Origin: Pyxicephalus adspersus
Taxonomy: Eukaryota > Chordata > Amphibia > Anura > Pyxicephalidae
Assembly (NCBI RefSeq): GCF_032062135.1
Contig: NC_092860.1
Span: 128,724,861-128,788,860, forward strand
Length of the DNA: 64,000 nucleotides
Direction of reading: 5' to 3'
Numbering within the stretch: position 1 is the stretch's first letter; each line of letters starts with the position of its first letter. Shown here piece after piece: positions 37,531 through 50,456 of the stretch. The notes below the pieces were generated by a model, which saw only the letters and a program-made list of their open reading frames with translations, did not search any database and was not told the origin of the DNA. The position numbers and the translations under genes were made by a program.

Positions 37531-39687
37531 AGGTTTATACATTGGGGTAATGACAGCAGCATAGACACAGACACAGCTCTCATGCTGCTGCTGCTGTACG
37601 AGGGGTAGGAAAATACCACTGTGCAAGGGGCGCATAGAGTAGCATACATTTCGAGGGTAGGATTATCTCATAGGACACCTGTCTATACTGACCCCCACCG
37701 ATGGCAGGGCACTTTTGAGCTGCCCTATGTAAATGCTGGGTGGATCAAATGGAGGAGGAAGAGCTGGACAGCACACAGGGGAAGGGATCCCTGTGCATAT
37801 ATCCGAAAAGGGGGTGGCGGCTGGTCCTCAACGTCCCCTTTATTTGCCTTGGACGAGAAATGCCCCGGTACATGGCTTCAGAGCCCACAGATTTAGATTA
37901 AGCTTTAGTTTGAGCTATTCAGCTTTCTGCAGACAACCCACCAAAGTTAGAGGAAAGGAAAGACTCCTTCTACCACTGCCAATTGTAGATTTCAATTAAC
38001 TTCTTATTATTTTTTCAAATGTTTCCAAATATGGAAAGTAAGAGCCAGCATGCCTAGAGCTAGTGCTGGAATTTCTAATTTAGGGGTTTATTAAATATAT
38101 TAAATGTTCATGTGTAAAACTAAAATTGTATAGAAATACTAAAAAAATCTATTAAAGTGAGTGAGATCAGAGAAGGAACCAACCCCCTCTTGTCTTATTT
38201 CATACAATATTATATATATATATATTTTATTTAGTCAGAGAGAGTCAAAAGGTCACCAGCTAGTGTTGAACTTTCTTTAGCAGATACTTTACCATGGAAA
38301 CACCTTTATTACATGATAATTTATAAAAATAAAGAACAAAATATATAGGATATTTCCTTAAAACCTAGTAAACATAAAAAACTGACTCATTGTTATATCA
38401 CATTGTATTGTGTAAACCCATTTCATATACTACTAATAATAATTAAAATATATAATTCTGCATATAAATAAAATGTTTCAGAAACTTTTTTTTTCAGTAA
38501 AAGTTTTATATCATTATGATTTCTATCATTCAATGCCCAATATCTAACAATACAATTATTTCTGTTTGCTCTGAAGAGAGATTAAACATAATAATTTAAC
38601 ATTATTGTGATAACGGGCTTAATGGTGTATTTAGTCTGAATACAGAAAAACTTTGTGAGCTATAATTGCCAAACATTTCCACTGCTTTCCTTCCTGGAGG
38701 TTGAATTGGCTTTTACGAATACAGGTATATATAAAAAAAATTTATAATGAAATGTAATAGTAATCTATCTTGTGTAGCTATACTAAAGTTCAATAAACAA
38801 ACCACTTGAACAAATTGTCCAAATGGCACAATACATAGCCTGGAAACAGGAAATGCAATCCTCTTCCTCTGGGCCACATATTTGATTCATGGTGAAATTA
38901 AAAATCTTTAAAACTGTGCAATCATTCATGTCCCGTTGTTTATTACATCCTTTATTATTTGTATTCGGCTTCTTAGCCTCCAATTTTTAGCTATTTAAAT
39001 AAATGCCTAATTTAATTGTATGTAACAGATGACTGATTTAAAATGCTGGACTTCAAATATGGAGAAAATGCAAGCGAGCCAGGACCGTTCTATGCTATCA
39101 AATCATATTAAAGAAATCCTTCTAATTTCTTGAACTACAGTTTATCACATTATAGATTTAATTGCACTAAATTATTTTCTGTTTGAATCATTTTAGCACT
39201 ATAATTAAGTAAGTGGAATGTGTAAAGTTAATGTTTTCAATCAGTGATGTCTCTTAAGAGTTTCCGTAGATCAAGCATTGAATATTTATTGATGTCCAGT
39301 TGACTAAAGATTTAGGTCCCATAATGTCTCACAGGGCAGAGGAAAACTGCAGGACACTATACATGCTTAACTATATGAATTTTATACTGATTATATAAAA
39401 ATAAGTAGAAATTTGTCTTAAAAATCAGTATCTTCCCCAGCCTCTGTGTCAATAAACTAAATAGTGGACCTCCATTAATCAGAAATATGCGTTACTAGTG
39501 TCTACTTTTCTTATGGGTCATGCTGAGTTTTACTTTAGAAAACATAAAGTGATTTTTTTTACATGACCATATGTTTAGCCCTGCACATATGCCAGATACG
39601 GAAAGTAAGAATGATGCCCAGCTTGCAATTTTGGGATATGACTTTTAGGAATTTATGTGCCTGTTCTTCCATAATGTGGGGTATACA
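37531..39687. other. Unannotated stretch
   Basis: It includes a (CTG)n run of about five units at 37580-37597 and a GC-richer segment to 37900. Beyond that it is very AT-rich. No gene is recognised. Confidence 0.45.
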
Positions 39688-39900
39688 TTAAAGTGTAAGT
39701 TCTGCTTTCAAAATTTAGGATCAGGCAGGGTTTTCCTTCAGAAATGGACAGGTGGTAATCTTCTGTAATAGCCATTTGTACTGGACTGATTGCCGTCCTA
39801 ATCTGTCAAAAAAAATTGCTCAGCTTTGCATGCACAACTGAGACATCCTAGCTTTTCCTGTAGCTGAATACAAGACTGAATAAATGCCCATGGACCTGTG
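39688..39900 (+). repeat. TTAA-type MITE (family C), partial copy
   Basis: TTAA at 39688-39691 is followed by AGTGTAAGTTCTGCTTTC, then 'gatcaggcagggttttcctt', 'cttctgtaatagcc' and 'actgattgc', with 'tcctagcttttcctgtagct' after. The order matches the copies at 32557 and 57696. The right end is not defined. Confidence 0.6.
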
Positions 39901-42239
39901 TGGAAACTATTTCATCACAGCTTGGTCAATCAAGTTGACCAAAGACCAAAGGAGAAAAAAAATTGCACTCAGGCACAGGGGAAGTCCCCAACTATAGCCT
40001 CCGCACAGTTGGGGAAGGAAAACACTTGGCCTGGCCAGGTAAAGGGGCTACGTACTCTCTTCGCCTCTTTTTTTTCTGGCCAGTCAGGTTCCATGTGTGG
40101 AGAATGGTCTGGGTCTAAAATTAGGGGACCACACACCATTTTTTATAGTTTAAAAAAAAACGCCATGGAAGTGCAAACCTATTTATAGGACAGAGGTTCA
40201 GCAGTGCCCACACAAATCCATTGCATTAATGGAAAGAAACATTTTGAAATATACATTCCCAAACATTTATACCATAGAAAAGTGTAAGTATTATGCTAGG
40301 TAAGAAAGAGGAAACTGTTGAGGGAACTTTTAGAGTAGATCTGTATTTTCTTATAAACAGTAAGTATTTTACAGGTTAGCAGCTTTTCCATTGGAGAACG
40401 TATTGTCTTCTTTGAATAACAGATAAATGCACTTATCTGGACTCATCATTTATATTTTTCTATGAGCATCTTGCATATACCTGAGACATTCTTTGGTCAT
40501 TGCCTAAAGCTGTCATATAGATGTACATACTTCAAGCCATGTTTTCAGAATTTACATGTCCATAACTACAGAAAATCTGTATTTGATAGCAATTTGGGTG
40601 TACAAGGGCATTGATTTCACCTGAATACTGTATTCCTTTTAGCCTAAAAAACCCTCAGATCTACAACAGGCTCCGATACTTTCACCTACAAATGAATTTC
40701 TAGGCTTGACAAAGAATTGCAAAGCCTTATTTTCTGTATGAAATACTTCCTTCAGCTGCATAATAAACTATATGTAGCTGTTCTTGTGGAAGGCAACTGT
40801 CTTCCTACATTGAGGATTCATCATTACAGTAATTACAGGCTCAACTAATAGCTATCCATTCTTTCCCAGCCACATGCTAATTACACATCACACTACTAAA
40901 AATTTATGTAAGATGGCGGCTGCAAATTAAAAAAAGAAACAAACACATTCACCTACCACAAATAATCAACGCTTGCTGTTTTATACCACCGACATCCATA
41001 TGTTTGTCTAGAAACGGTCCTCTAGGACATTAAAGCACCTTACTAAATAAATCATTAAAGGAGTCTTGGCTTTGTCCACAGAAGCAGTCTGCTCATCTGC
41101 CTCTCGCCACGGCTGCCTTATGCTATAAGCATGGAATGCTGGCTCTCATTTTTATTATATGACGGCTTGCAGAGGGAAGGGATGGAGAACAAGAGCTGTA
41201 ATTAGTCCTGCCTGATAAATGGAAAGGGGATAGAAATAACATTTTGCTAATATTACAGTTCCTATCTTTGTTCTTCTTTTCTGAAACTTGACTCACATGA
41301 AATAGAAAAATAAGAATGAAAGAAAAAGTTAGAAAACATTCACTTAGATAAGCAACATACAAAGAGGGGGAGCAAGGGTATGCTGCCTCCTGTATATGCA
41401 GTGAGCATCTGACAACAAAAGCTCACCAAGCATTTCATTATATTTCATTATGGGATTTCAGGTGCTGAAAACAAATGTAAATGTCTATGGAAGCACACCT
41501 GCCACTGACCTATTTCTTAACTCCAATAGATAAAATGTATTTTCAGCTAATTTTCTTCTGTGATATAGGTATCCATTGGAGATAGTTACCCCTAATTCCT
41601 GTGCTGCTGATAAGATCTTACGAGGCAGAAAAAAAAGGACAATGCTCCAACACCAACAATGCTTTTTTTATCAGAGTATGGGAGACCTAGAAACCATGTT
41701 AGATTTGTATCACTGGCTGTCCCCTTCTTACCATGTAAAAAACCTTTATCAAAATACAGAAAGTGATAGTAAACTCAACAGGTACTCTAATCCTCCCTTC
41801 TATCTAAACTAAAAAAAAGTTCAGTATAACTTCACATAATTTAAAGGCCAGCTCCAGCTTCCAGGCCTCAGCAGCAACAAAGTTTTTTTGTTTGATATAC
41901 ATTTAAATGCACCTTTTGTCCATGTCTCTTTGGTTACCTGGTACCACAGGTCTTATGTACTGTCACTCTTTGCAAATTTCTCCTGCGAGTCCAGACAGGG
42001 TCCTAAAACTGCACACACAAGAGGTGAGCTTGATATTCTGGTATTACATAAAGTGGCCTGAATGGTGCCGAGGGTCATTCAACCAGTAGGGCATAGCCCT
42101 GGAGAGAAGTTTAATATCGTAAAAGATGTTTTTTTTTAATAAGAATACAGAATTTAGACTTTAACCGTAACAACCCTTGCCCATAACAGGTATACTTCAG
42201 CTTAAGTTTACCTTTTCATTTCTAACATGAACATTTATC
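39901..42239. other. Unannotated stretch
   Basis: At 39950-40190 the sequence is GC-richer ('aggggaccacacaccatttt') and may be another old insertion. A segment at 40850-41240 looks like non-repetitive, possibly conserved sequence. A piece starting TTAAAGGCCAGCTCCAG near 41842 resembles a TTAA-type end without a partner. No gene is recognised. Confidence 0.4.
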
Positions 42240-42949
42240 TAGGAATGAGCGAGAATGCCTCTGGCCGTCTCGCAAAAATTTCCTTGAACTTCCAATGGTT
42301 CCGCGAAATTTCGGCAAACCGATTTCGTGAAACCATCGGAGGATCGATGAAATTAAAACAGGATGATTCGAAGAGCTGCATTCAGCTCTGGGGTTCCTCC
42401 TCTTTGCGATCCTCGGGGCACTAGACGTTAGTTAACCTTTATTGCCCCGGGGATCTCACACTCAACAATTGTGGCCACGGCACTAGAGGTTAAATGGGGA
42501 GAAGTCTCCCTATTAAAAACCTCTAATGCTCTCCGATTGGGTGAGGAAGGCTCCTCCTCTTAGAGTGAGTCATGCGGCTTGCGTTAATGAATGAATGTGG
42601 GAAAAATCAGATGATTTTCATTCATGAGAAGCCAGCCGTCAGACTGACGAAGCTGCTCCGCTCCCCTGATTGCTGCTGCTGCCCTATAGTATGTGTTCCT
42701 GGATAGAGGACTCCTGTGTTCTTGGATAGCGAAACTCTATTCAAGAACACATACAACTAGTAAAGAGCTGCAAGAGCAATCAGCAGAGCAGAGCTGACAA
42801 CTCCGCTCCCCTGATTGGTCTTGCAGGTCCCAAAAATTCGGTCTCGCCGGCCAAATTCACAAAGACCGTTCTCGCCTACATGTTTGGAAAGCGAGAATGG
42901 CCCAATTCGCTGTGAGACCGAATTTAATAGGTTTGCTTTCTCATTCCTA
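42240..42949. mobile_element. Non-autonomous hAT (Ac-like ends) transposon, 710 bp
   Basis: The left end is TAGGAATGAGCGAGAATGCC. The inverse of the right end is TAGGAATGAGAAAGCAAACC. The shared TAGGAATGAG matches the TAGGGATGA-type ends of the Ac branch of hAT elements. The flanks CATTTATC (42232-42239) and CACTTAAC (42950-42957) agree at 6 of 8 positions, as expected for an old 8-bp target duplication. The element is GC- and CpG-richer than the flanks. It contains an internal fold-back with arms at about 42668-42708 and 42735-42781. It lacks transposase coding sequence; the 111-codon minus-strand frame across its right end is not a transposase. Confidence 0.82.
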
Positions 42950-44720
42950 CACTTAACTCCTAACCATGAATAGTTAAAAGTCAAGTATATTGAATTTCCA
43001 ATAAGCACACATTTTGGAATACAACTTAAAGTACAACTCAAGCTACAAATAAAATTAGTAAGGAAAAGAATAGTTTTACAATACTGTCTCAATTACTGTA
43101 TATTAGAAGAAACATACACAGCTTGGTGTCAGTGAAAAGTACTTATCTTTTGTACTTATGGTGCTCCAATAAAGAGAACAGCAGTTTTTATTTAGTGATG
43201 CACCTCTTCACCTTACCAATCACAGAACTAGATCACAGAATGTGATCTACTTCTTTTATCCCAAAAGCAGGGTCCCTAAATGTATTTATTCTAAATGTTG
43301 AAAATCTTTTTGTTCTCTTGCTGGACAGAGTATAGTGGGAGCTGTACTTCCAGGCCACCTGTAATATTTGAGCAGCAGGACTAAAACACCCAGTGTCACC
43401 ATTGTATCTCTGTCTAAAAACACACAACACACAGTGTTCTTCTTTAGAAAGCAAAGAAGCAGATGGAAACACTAAGTTTATTAGGTGTATTGGAATTTTT
43501 TAGCACTTAGAAGAAAACATACATTAAAAGACAGTGCTTATAAAAAAGGAGATTAAGAACAATTCAAATAAGGTAAGTGTTTTTGGGCATGGAGTTCTAG
43601 ATTCGGATATTGATGTCCGTAACATAGGATATCAGCTGTAAAGATTGTTCACAAGTGCCATGTGGCGTTTGAATATGCCAGTTTATACTGTTCCAACTGT
43701 TTAATAGAATTTACTTTATTGTACTATTGTTGTAAATCTTTATAGGGTTTTTAAAAAACGCTGAAAATTGTGATAGCAATAAAACTGATTTCAGATAGAC
43801 AGAACACAGTTCTATGTGTCAGAACATGCTAGCGTATTCCTATCTATAGTATTAAATGTCCAAGAAAGCAGACACTTAGTCATTAGTTGAGTCAACAAAT
43901 TCGTACAGTGAGCAGCAAATAAAGAATATTGGACAATTTCCCAGCCACATCAAATATTCCTCTGGTATCTGCAAACGGCATGAACGCCAAACAGAAAATA
44001 CTCTCCAGTTACATTCAGTTAAAAATTAAAGATGAAATCAGTTACACAATTTAGAATTCAAGCCAAAAAATGTGCAAGGCAAGCTGTGGCTTAAGAGGAA
44101 GACGAAAAAAAAATCAATATCGCACATATCAAGCTGTATCATTCAGGCAACAGTGAGATTTGAAGACGTCTCTGTTGTGTCAAGGGAAGTGTTCACAATT
44201 GTTGTCCAGCTTCGTACATTAGCTGTACAAATGGAATCATTACAAAAGTTCCTTTGAGGCAAGCAAAGGCATGTGTCTTTTATTAGAAAGAGAAAAGACA
44301 GTGCTTAATAATTCTATAATGCTATTCTACTGGAAATGAAAGGCATCCTGTGATTTGTATGAATGAATAGGATTTTTTTTTCCAATGTAAATGAGAAACA
44401 AATATTAATCATTATGAGCAGCCAAAAAGAGAAGAGGGAAAAGTCACCATCATTGAGGTGGCCCCTTTCGTTTTCATATTGGCCTTCTACCTATATTCAT
44501 TCAGCTTAGTTATTAGCTAGAGATAAGGACTCAATGAGCTATGTGCTACCAGGCATGTAAAAAGAATAATCAAACCAACGGGCAGAGCTCTGTGGGAGAC
44601 AGGCTTCCAGAATTTGTTCCAAATGACAGAGCAAATATTTTTTATCATGACTGTCTGTTACAAAGGAGAGAAATACCTTTCTTCTTTACTTACTCATTTA
44701 CACAATGTCCATAAAGACAC
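42950..44720. other. Unannotated stretch
   Basis: No gene or defined repeat recognised. Confidence 0.5.
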
Positions 44721-44815
44721 CTGCAGGATATTGAAAGAGCATAAGCAGTAAATCAAGCCCACCATTATCAAAGGCTATAAACCCAAATTTCTTCACCTGA
44801 TCACCAGAATAAAAC
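44721..44815 (-). other. Possible 95-nt internal exon (unverified)
   Basis: On the minus strand a T-rich tract ends in AG just before 44815, and a CTGCAG|GTGTCT donor follows 44721. The open frame between reads FYSGDQVKKFGFIAFDNG and then GLDLLLMLFQYPAG, which is protein-like. It enters with one base of a split codon and leaves with one. No family is recognised, and T-rich tracts followed by AG are common in AT-rich DNA, so chance is a real possibility. Confidence 0.17.
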
Positions 44816-45043
44816 CTAAAAAAATAAAACAAAGAGTGCAAAGAGACTTTAAGGGGAGCTGAATTTGCCTTCTTTTTGATCAAATAAACTCTCTCATTTA
44901 GATACCAAGCAATCTGACCACAAATGTTTGAATGTAGTGGTTCCAGAAAGGACATAACTTACCTACTAATAAAGTGAACCACCACAAACCTCCAATTAAA
45001 TCCCAAATGGCGGCATTGGAGACTTAAGTAAATATTACACACT
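44816..45043. other. Unannotated stretch
   Basis: No gene or repeat recognised. Confidence 0.5.
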
Positions 45044-45296
45044 GGGGTTAATTTACTAAAGTAATGTGTAATAGCCTGTACAGATAAAGCAAATTATTCC
45101 AGTGCAGTGAAATGTTCACTTAACTTAATGAATGAGGTGAAGCTGACTCAGCCTATCAAATCATGTGCATGCAAACATCAGGTCTTTTAGATTTCCTTGC
45201 ACGTGATTAGGTATTTTTTACTAAGGAAACCTAAACTAAGTCCCTTGCTAGCCTAAAATTTATAGTAAACTTTACTAAAACTTGCACTTAAAATGC
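45044..45296. repeat. Fold-back element (family A), copy 3
   Basis: It begins GGGGTTAATTTACTAAAGTA and ends near 'atagtaaactttactaaaac', an inverted counterpart. The interior 'cttaatgaatgaggtgaagc', 'aatcatgtgcatgc' and 'ccttgcacgtgattaggtat' follows the layout of the copy at 18363. It is non-coding. Confidence 0.65.
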
Positions 45297-45319
45297 ACAT
45301 ATCACTTTTTAAACAAATA

Positions 45320-45850
45320 CAGCAGTAGAGACTGAATGGGAGAGCAGAACCTCTTGGGATACTTAAGTTGAATATCCCAGAAGTTTCGGGCTATTCTTTC
45401 TCAATATGCCCGATCTCAGGCATGTGCAGAAGGGGCTTTTCCAGGCAATGTGGCCAATCTCACTGCTCATGCATGAGAAAAATTGCTTGCCCTCCTCCAT
45501 ATTTTTTTTTTAAAAAAGGGAGGCCTAGATGAGGCAGTAAAGACATAATGGGAGCGCAGAAACCTCCTGCGACACTTACATCACATATCCCACTAGGCTT
45601 TGGTCTATTCCTTATACACATACCTGATCTCGAGGATGTGCAGGAGAAGCTTTTCCAGGCACTGAAAAAAAGTGTTGATCTCATACATGCGCAGTGAGAT
45701 TTTTTTTTTAAAGTCACAGCAGGGATACGTTCTGATCTCGCGCCTGTGAGTACAAAATCGGGTGACATAGCCAAAAGAAGGAAGAAGATGGTGGCATCTG
45801 GCACTTCCTCAATGCCTGAACAAAGGAGGATTCCAGAATGGGACAGAATA
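45320..45850 (-). repeat. TTAA-type element (family D), copy 3, internally duplicated
   Basis: Two diverged units lie in tandem. Unit one (about 45325-45530) has 'gcagaacctcttgggata', a decayed palindrome, and 'tctcaggcatgtgcagaagg'. Unit two (about 45536-45715) has 'cgcagaaacctcctgcgac', 'atcccactaggctt' and 'tctcgaggatgtgcaggaga'. The part after unit two ('ggtgacatagccaaaagaag' and on) matches the inverse of 63520-63605. Open frames here are repeat-derived. Confidence 0.65.
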
Positions 45851-47175
45851 CAGGCCAGGTGTGGGGGAATCGAGGAAGGCTCTGTGTTTATTGTTAGGAC
45901 AACTCTTTTTTAACCTGCAATTGGCCAGCCTCGGGCTTTACTTTACCTGCTTTAAGCATGTTTTTTTTATTCCCTTAGGCTTTTATGGGAGTTTGAAATC
46001 TATTTGAAATGATCAAAAGACGGTTAACATAAGCCCTTCCTGATTTGGGCGTCTTTGATCACTGCAGATGTACCTACCAGGTGTTTTACAGTTTCATTCT
46101 GGCATTTTCATCACATGTATTTCATATCTGTCAAATGTTTTTTTTGTGGATAGTAGATATCTTTTCTATATATTCTACATATCTACAAATAAAATGTATG
46201 TTATTTTAATTACAAATTTACAATGTAAAAAACATACCATGTAAATATTACAAAGTATTACAATTATACATTTGTTTGCCTTAATTGTTGATCTATTAGA
46301 GGTTAACTGTAATTTAGCTCCACTCAAAAAGGAAGGAGTTATTCATTAATAGGATTGCACTTTTCATATAACATTTCCAAATAATTTATGTCAAGCAGAC
46401 AGCATACTCAAATGGAGGGGAGGGCAACATCCCCCCATATTTGTCTAACTAGCATTGACTTGATGAAACTGATTTCTGATGCTCCCTAATAACCCTTTTT
46501 ATTGTAATAGTGTCACACTTAGTTATAGTTAATGTATGTACATATTTTCTAGTTTTTCAATTGAAATTGCAGACTTGGAACTATTTAAATCAAGAAGCCA
46601 TGCAAAGAATAATCTGGGCTGCTTCTGACACAGCTGCAAGTCAGAAACATAAAGAGGTCATCTGGACAATAGTAATTAAGGTGACACCATGCTTATTCAG
46701 CTACATACAAAATGGAGATGTTTCCAGAACTGCTGATAAAGATCACTACTCGTGTAAGGCAAGATCCACCCAAAAGCACCCTCGAGGCTTGGGAAGGATG
46801 TCTTCAAGCTTTTAAAGCTTCCTTAGATAGCAAGGAGAAAAAAAAAAACATTGTACAGCACTAAGAAAGAATTTAGCTTTTAAACACTAATAGTTTGGCC
46901 TTTCTGAAGAATAAAGCAGATTTCTCTTTTAGAAGACCTCAAGTACAGATATAAAACACTAACATATTTAAACTGTTCTAGAACAGTTTTAATTAACTTA
47001 AATGAACACAAGCAGCAAATGATTCATTTTATTAAAACCTTTCTTTTTATCAAATATTACATTTAAAAATGAACAAATCTTTAAATCAAAGGATGCTTTT
47101 CAAAGCTCTAAACATTTTCCAGGCATAGAAACTACAGAAAATATAACTATGTACTATCTTATGACTGTGCATTTT
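45851..47175. other. Unannotated stretch
   Basis: No gene or defined repeat. AT-rich. Confidence 0.5.
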
Positions 47176-47236
<61 letters not shown>

Positions 47237-47273
47237 CAGATAGACAGACAGATAGACAGACAGACAGACAGAT
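47176..47273. repeat. Compound (GATA)n/(GACA)n microsatellite, 98 bp
   Basis: About 15 GATA units pass into mixed GATA/GACA units on the right. This is the Bkm-type simple repeat known from many vertebrates. The reading frames of YLSI repeats on the minus strand are translations of the repeat and not genes. Confidence 0.98.
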
Positions 47274-50127
47274 GAAATATAATGTAGGAGTAGCAAATAA
47301 AGCAATTTATTGTAATAAAGAAAATAACAAATAACTGGGTATGATAGTCTAAATGGAACTGGGAAGTACACTGTCTCAATGCCTAGGACTCTCACCTTGC
47401 AGTGCAATTTATGCATGGGGTTCTTATGTGCTTGTATGAGCGTTTCTCTGATTTTTCTCCCCCTAGAATAAAACTAGTACAGTAACTAAAACAGGTAGAC
47501 AGGTAGAGACTGGAAAATAGTTACCTATATTGACTGTGATCTGGATGATTTCCCCATTGCTGACTTACCATGCCTTGTTCTACACTGAGTCTTTGTTGAG
47601 CTCGCCATCTTGGTAGAGGCAGGGCTATTATTCCTAATCTCTGAGCCTTCAGCAAAGAAAACACTGGTCAACTACTAAATCTCACTCTGAATCTCCTGAT
47701 TCTATCAACTTCAGATATACAGGTATGATGTTGTATGCACAGGAGTGCCTAGGCACATTCACACACCAGCAAGTGCTCCAATATTTTTCAGGTATTGCTT
47801 ATACACAAAAACATTTCTAATTTATCCCTATAACATATCCAATCTTTACTTTTATTTAAATCAGTTCCAAGTGAATTAACAATTTCATGCATGAAACCTT
47901 AATCCCCCACCTTGGGGATGACCATGACAAAAATAATGAACACAGGTAAAATAATTTACACAGCTTAGTTTATTTATCCATAGGCATATAAACAATGCTT
48001 TATGATATCATTGTTTCAGAATTATTTTTAGATCATTGAACAGACACATGCAGTTTTATATTAAGACAGAGAGGCTTCCAAAATATCAATATTTCCATTT
48101 AACCAATATTTAGTTTGAGATAAATAAAAGTCCCAAGATATGCAAGAAAGGTCACCTCTTGAACAAAGTAAACAAATCTCTGGAACAAGAACTAAAGTTT
48201 TAAGGCCTATCTTGTCAACATTTTATCTTTCTAAAAAAATAAATACAAAAATTGAACGGTGGGGACCAGAGGCAGGTGCTAATTTACTGTGGACAGAGGC
48301 TCTTGTTCGTTTAGGTAGGGGTTGGGTGGCTAATACGTTAATACGTCTTCACAAGATATCCATTGCTTTAAATGATGCTTGTTCACATCTGTGAGAAGTG
48401 CATTGGCTGAAAATGTTCATGCCTGTTTTATTTTTAATCATTAACATGTGTTCAATGACCTTTTTGCCGAAAACATGTGAAAACTTTCCATGAAATGCAC
48501 ATAAATGTGTTTCACACAAACACACATCATTGTACATAAATAACACACAAAAAAATGCATTACGAAAACACAAAAAGGTGTAAATTCAGCCTTGAGTAAT
48601 GTTGACATTTAACACACATACTTAAAATAAAGTACTTCAGAACTGCACTTGTCAGCTGAAAGCTTTATTGAATTTTCAGTTTTAATCAGCTAAATACATT
48701 CCAGGTGCATCAAAGAAATAAATGTGCAAAGTAATAAAATTAGTTTTTTTAGAAAGTCAGTGCAGAAGTATTGGTGTTGGACTGGTGCATGGTTGAAGGC
48801 ACCATATATACAAATTTAGGGATACGTATACTTTTTATTTCAAAATGGGACCTAAACTATGCAAACAATCAAGACTGTATTAATAACATACATAAAAAAA
48901 TCTATAAACTTCTACTTTTTTATGATTTTGGAATCCCTTTGTAATACATATTGTACATTTTGGCTAACAACCAGAGTTTAGATGTGACTGATCATTTTGT
49001 GCATATCAAACAAATGTTTCATTCTTTAGTCTCAGACAAGTTTACTTCCATAAGCTCCACTCATATCCATCTTCCTCTGATTATCGCATACCACCACATA
49101 CTTCTAGGGAAAATGGTAGAAATCCATAATCTGTGAACAAGCTCTGCTTTATCTATGTCAGACATCAAAGGACATCTCACTCGGCTTGTGGCACAAACCC
49201 TCTGGCGCATTTAACCGCCATGTCCGACTGCTCCTTTAGCCCTTATTCTCTGAACACAATATCTTTTTGCTCCCGTTATTATGTCCTCTCTCTCCTAGTG
49301 CTTAGTCATCTCTGCAAAGATATTATAGAAGGCAAAGATGTCAACCTAGAAACTTGTTTTATTTCCTTACAAGACATCAGCAAGAAAGAATGCATGCTGT
49401 GGTGTTATCTTACACAGCTTTCAAGATAAAGACCCACGTCTTTCAAATAAATTGACAATTTCAGAGTTCATGTCTACATTCTGTTTATACAGAGATATAA
49501 TCTCTTCTGCCGTCCCACATAGAAGGGAATAATTACATTACACTACCTATGGATCTCTGTGGATCAAGGCTTCCGATAGGATAGCATTTCACTCACCACT
49601 ATTAGCAATTATCCCACACCAAAGACTTGTAGCAGCTGCTCTGTTTCAATTTAACACCAGTGTGCCCTGGCATGCTCCGGACATCACATTATTTAGCGGG
49701 TGTCCTAAAATTTTACAGCTTTACTTTTTCTCATGAAGAAAATTAAACTGTTCAATTATTGCAAAATTCTTTATATATGGTCACAGTACTGGTAGATGCT
49801 TGTTCTTAACAAGTTTCTTTTTTCTTGTTCATTATGTGTGTGCATTTTTCCTAATACAAAAATGTTCTTTTTTCAAAAGGCCAGTTAATTTTTGGAAGTA
49901 ATGGTAGCTGGAGGACAACAAATCTGGCTGCGTTTAGTGCATTAAAACAAAAAAGTTTTTTATGGTATGTTCTTTTATAGTGTGGTGAAGGTTGTAAGTA
50001 ACATGTTAGCAAACACAGATCAAACTGGCAATCACATACAAGCTGGCACTTAAATTTCCTGGAAGAATTCAGAGAAACCTCTATTTGAGATTAAGTCATC
50101 ATAAAAACAATAGTATTGCAATTTCCT
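47274..50127. other. Unannotated stretch
   Basis: No gene, RNA gene or defined repeat. Frames of up to 98 codons (49133-49429, +) show no domain. Confidence 0.5.
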
Positions 50128-50147
50128 AAAAAAAAAAAAAAAAAAAA
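50128..50147. repeat. Poly-A run
   Basis: About 20 uninterrupted A. No retroposed sequence is recognisable directly upstream, so I do not call it a retrocopy tail. Confidence 0.9.
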
Positions 50148-50456
50148 CCTATCAGTTGAATCTAGGATTATGATGACTAAATCTATGCATGTATAAAGTT
50201 TTTGTCTAAAATTTTGTTGGTAAACCCAATTGCTTTAAAGTTCATTAAAGGTGACAAAGCATTAAAGCAAGAAATGACCAATTCCTACATACTGTTTGCT
50301 GTAAGTTTATTTTTAAAAAGGGATTTCCTTGCAGAAAAGTTTATTTTTCTGGGGGTTTAAGCCCTGTGAATAAATCTTGGTAAATTTGAATGTCAATATA
50401 TCTCATGGCTAGAACATAAATAGATATTATCAATCATGCTGAGAAACACAACACAA

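Noticed and set aside
45460..45804. 114-codon minus-strand frame
   Set aside because: It lies entirely within the duplicated family D repeat.
47086..47416. Minus-strand frames with YLSI repeats resembling a repeat protein
   Set aside because: These are translations of the GATA/GACA microsatellite.
50128..50147. Poly-A run as the tail of a retrocopied gene
   Set aside because: No processed coding sequence or flanking target duplication is recognisable next to it.
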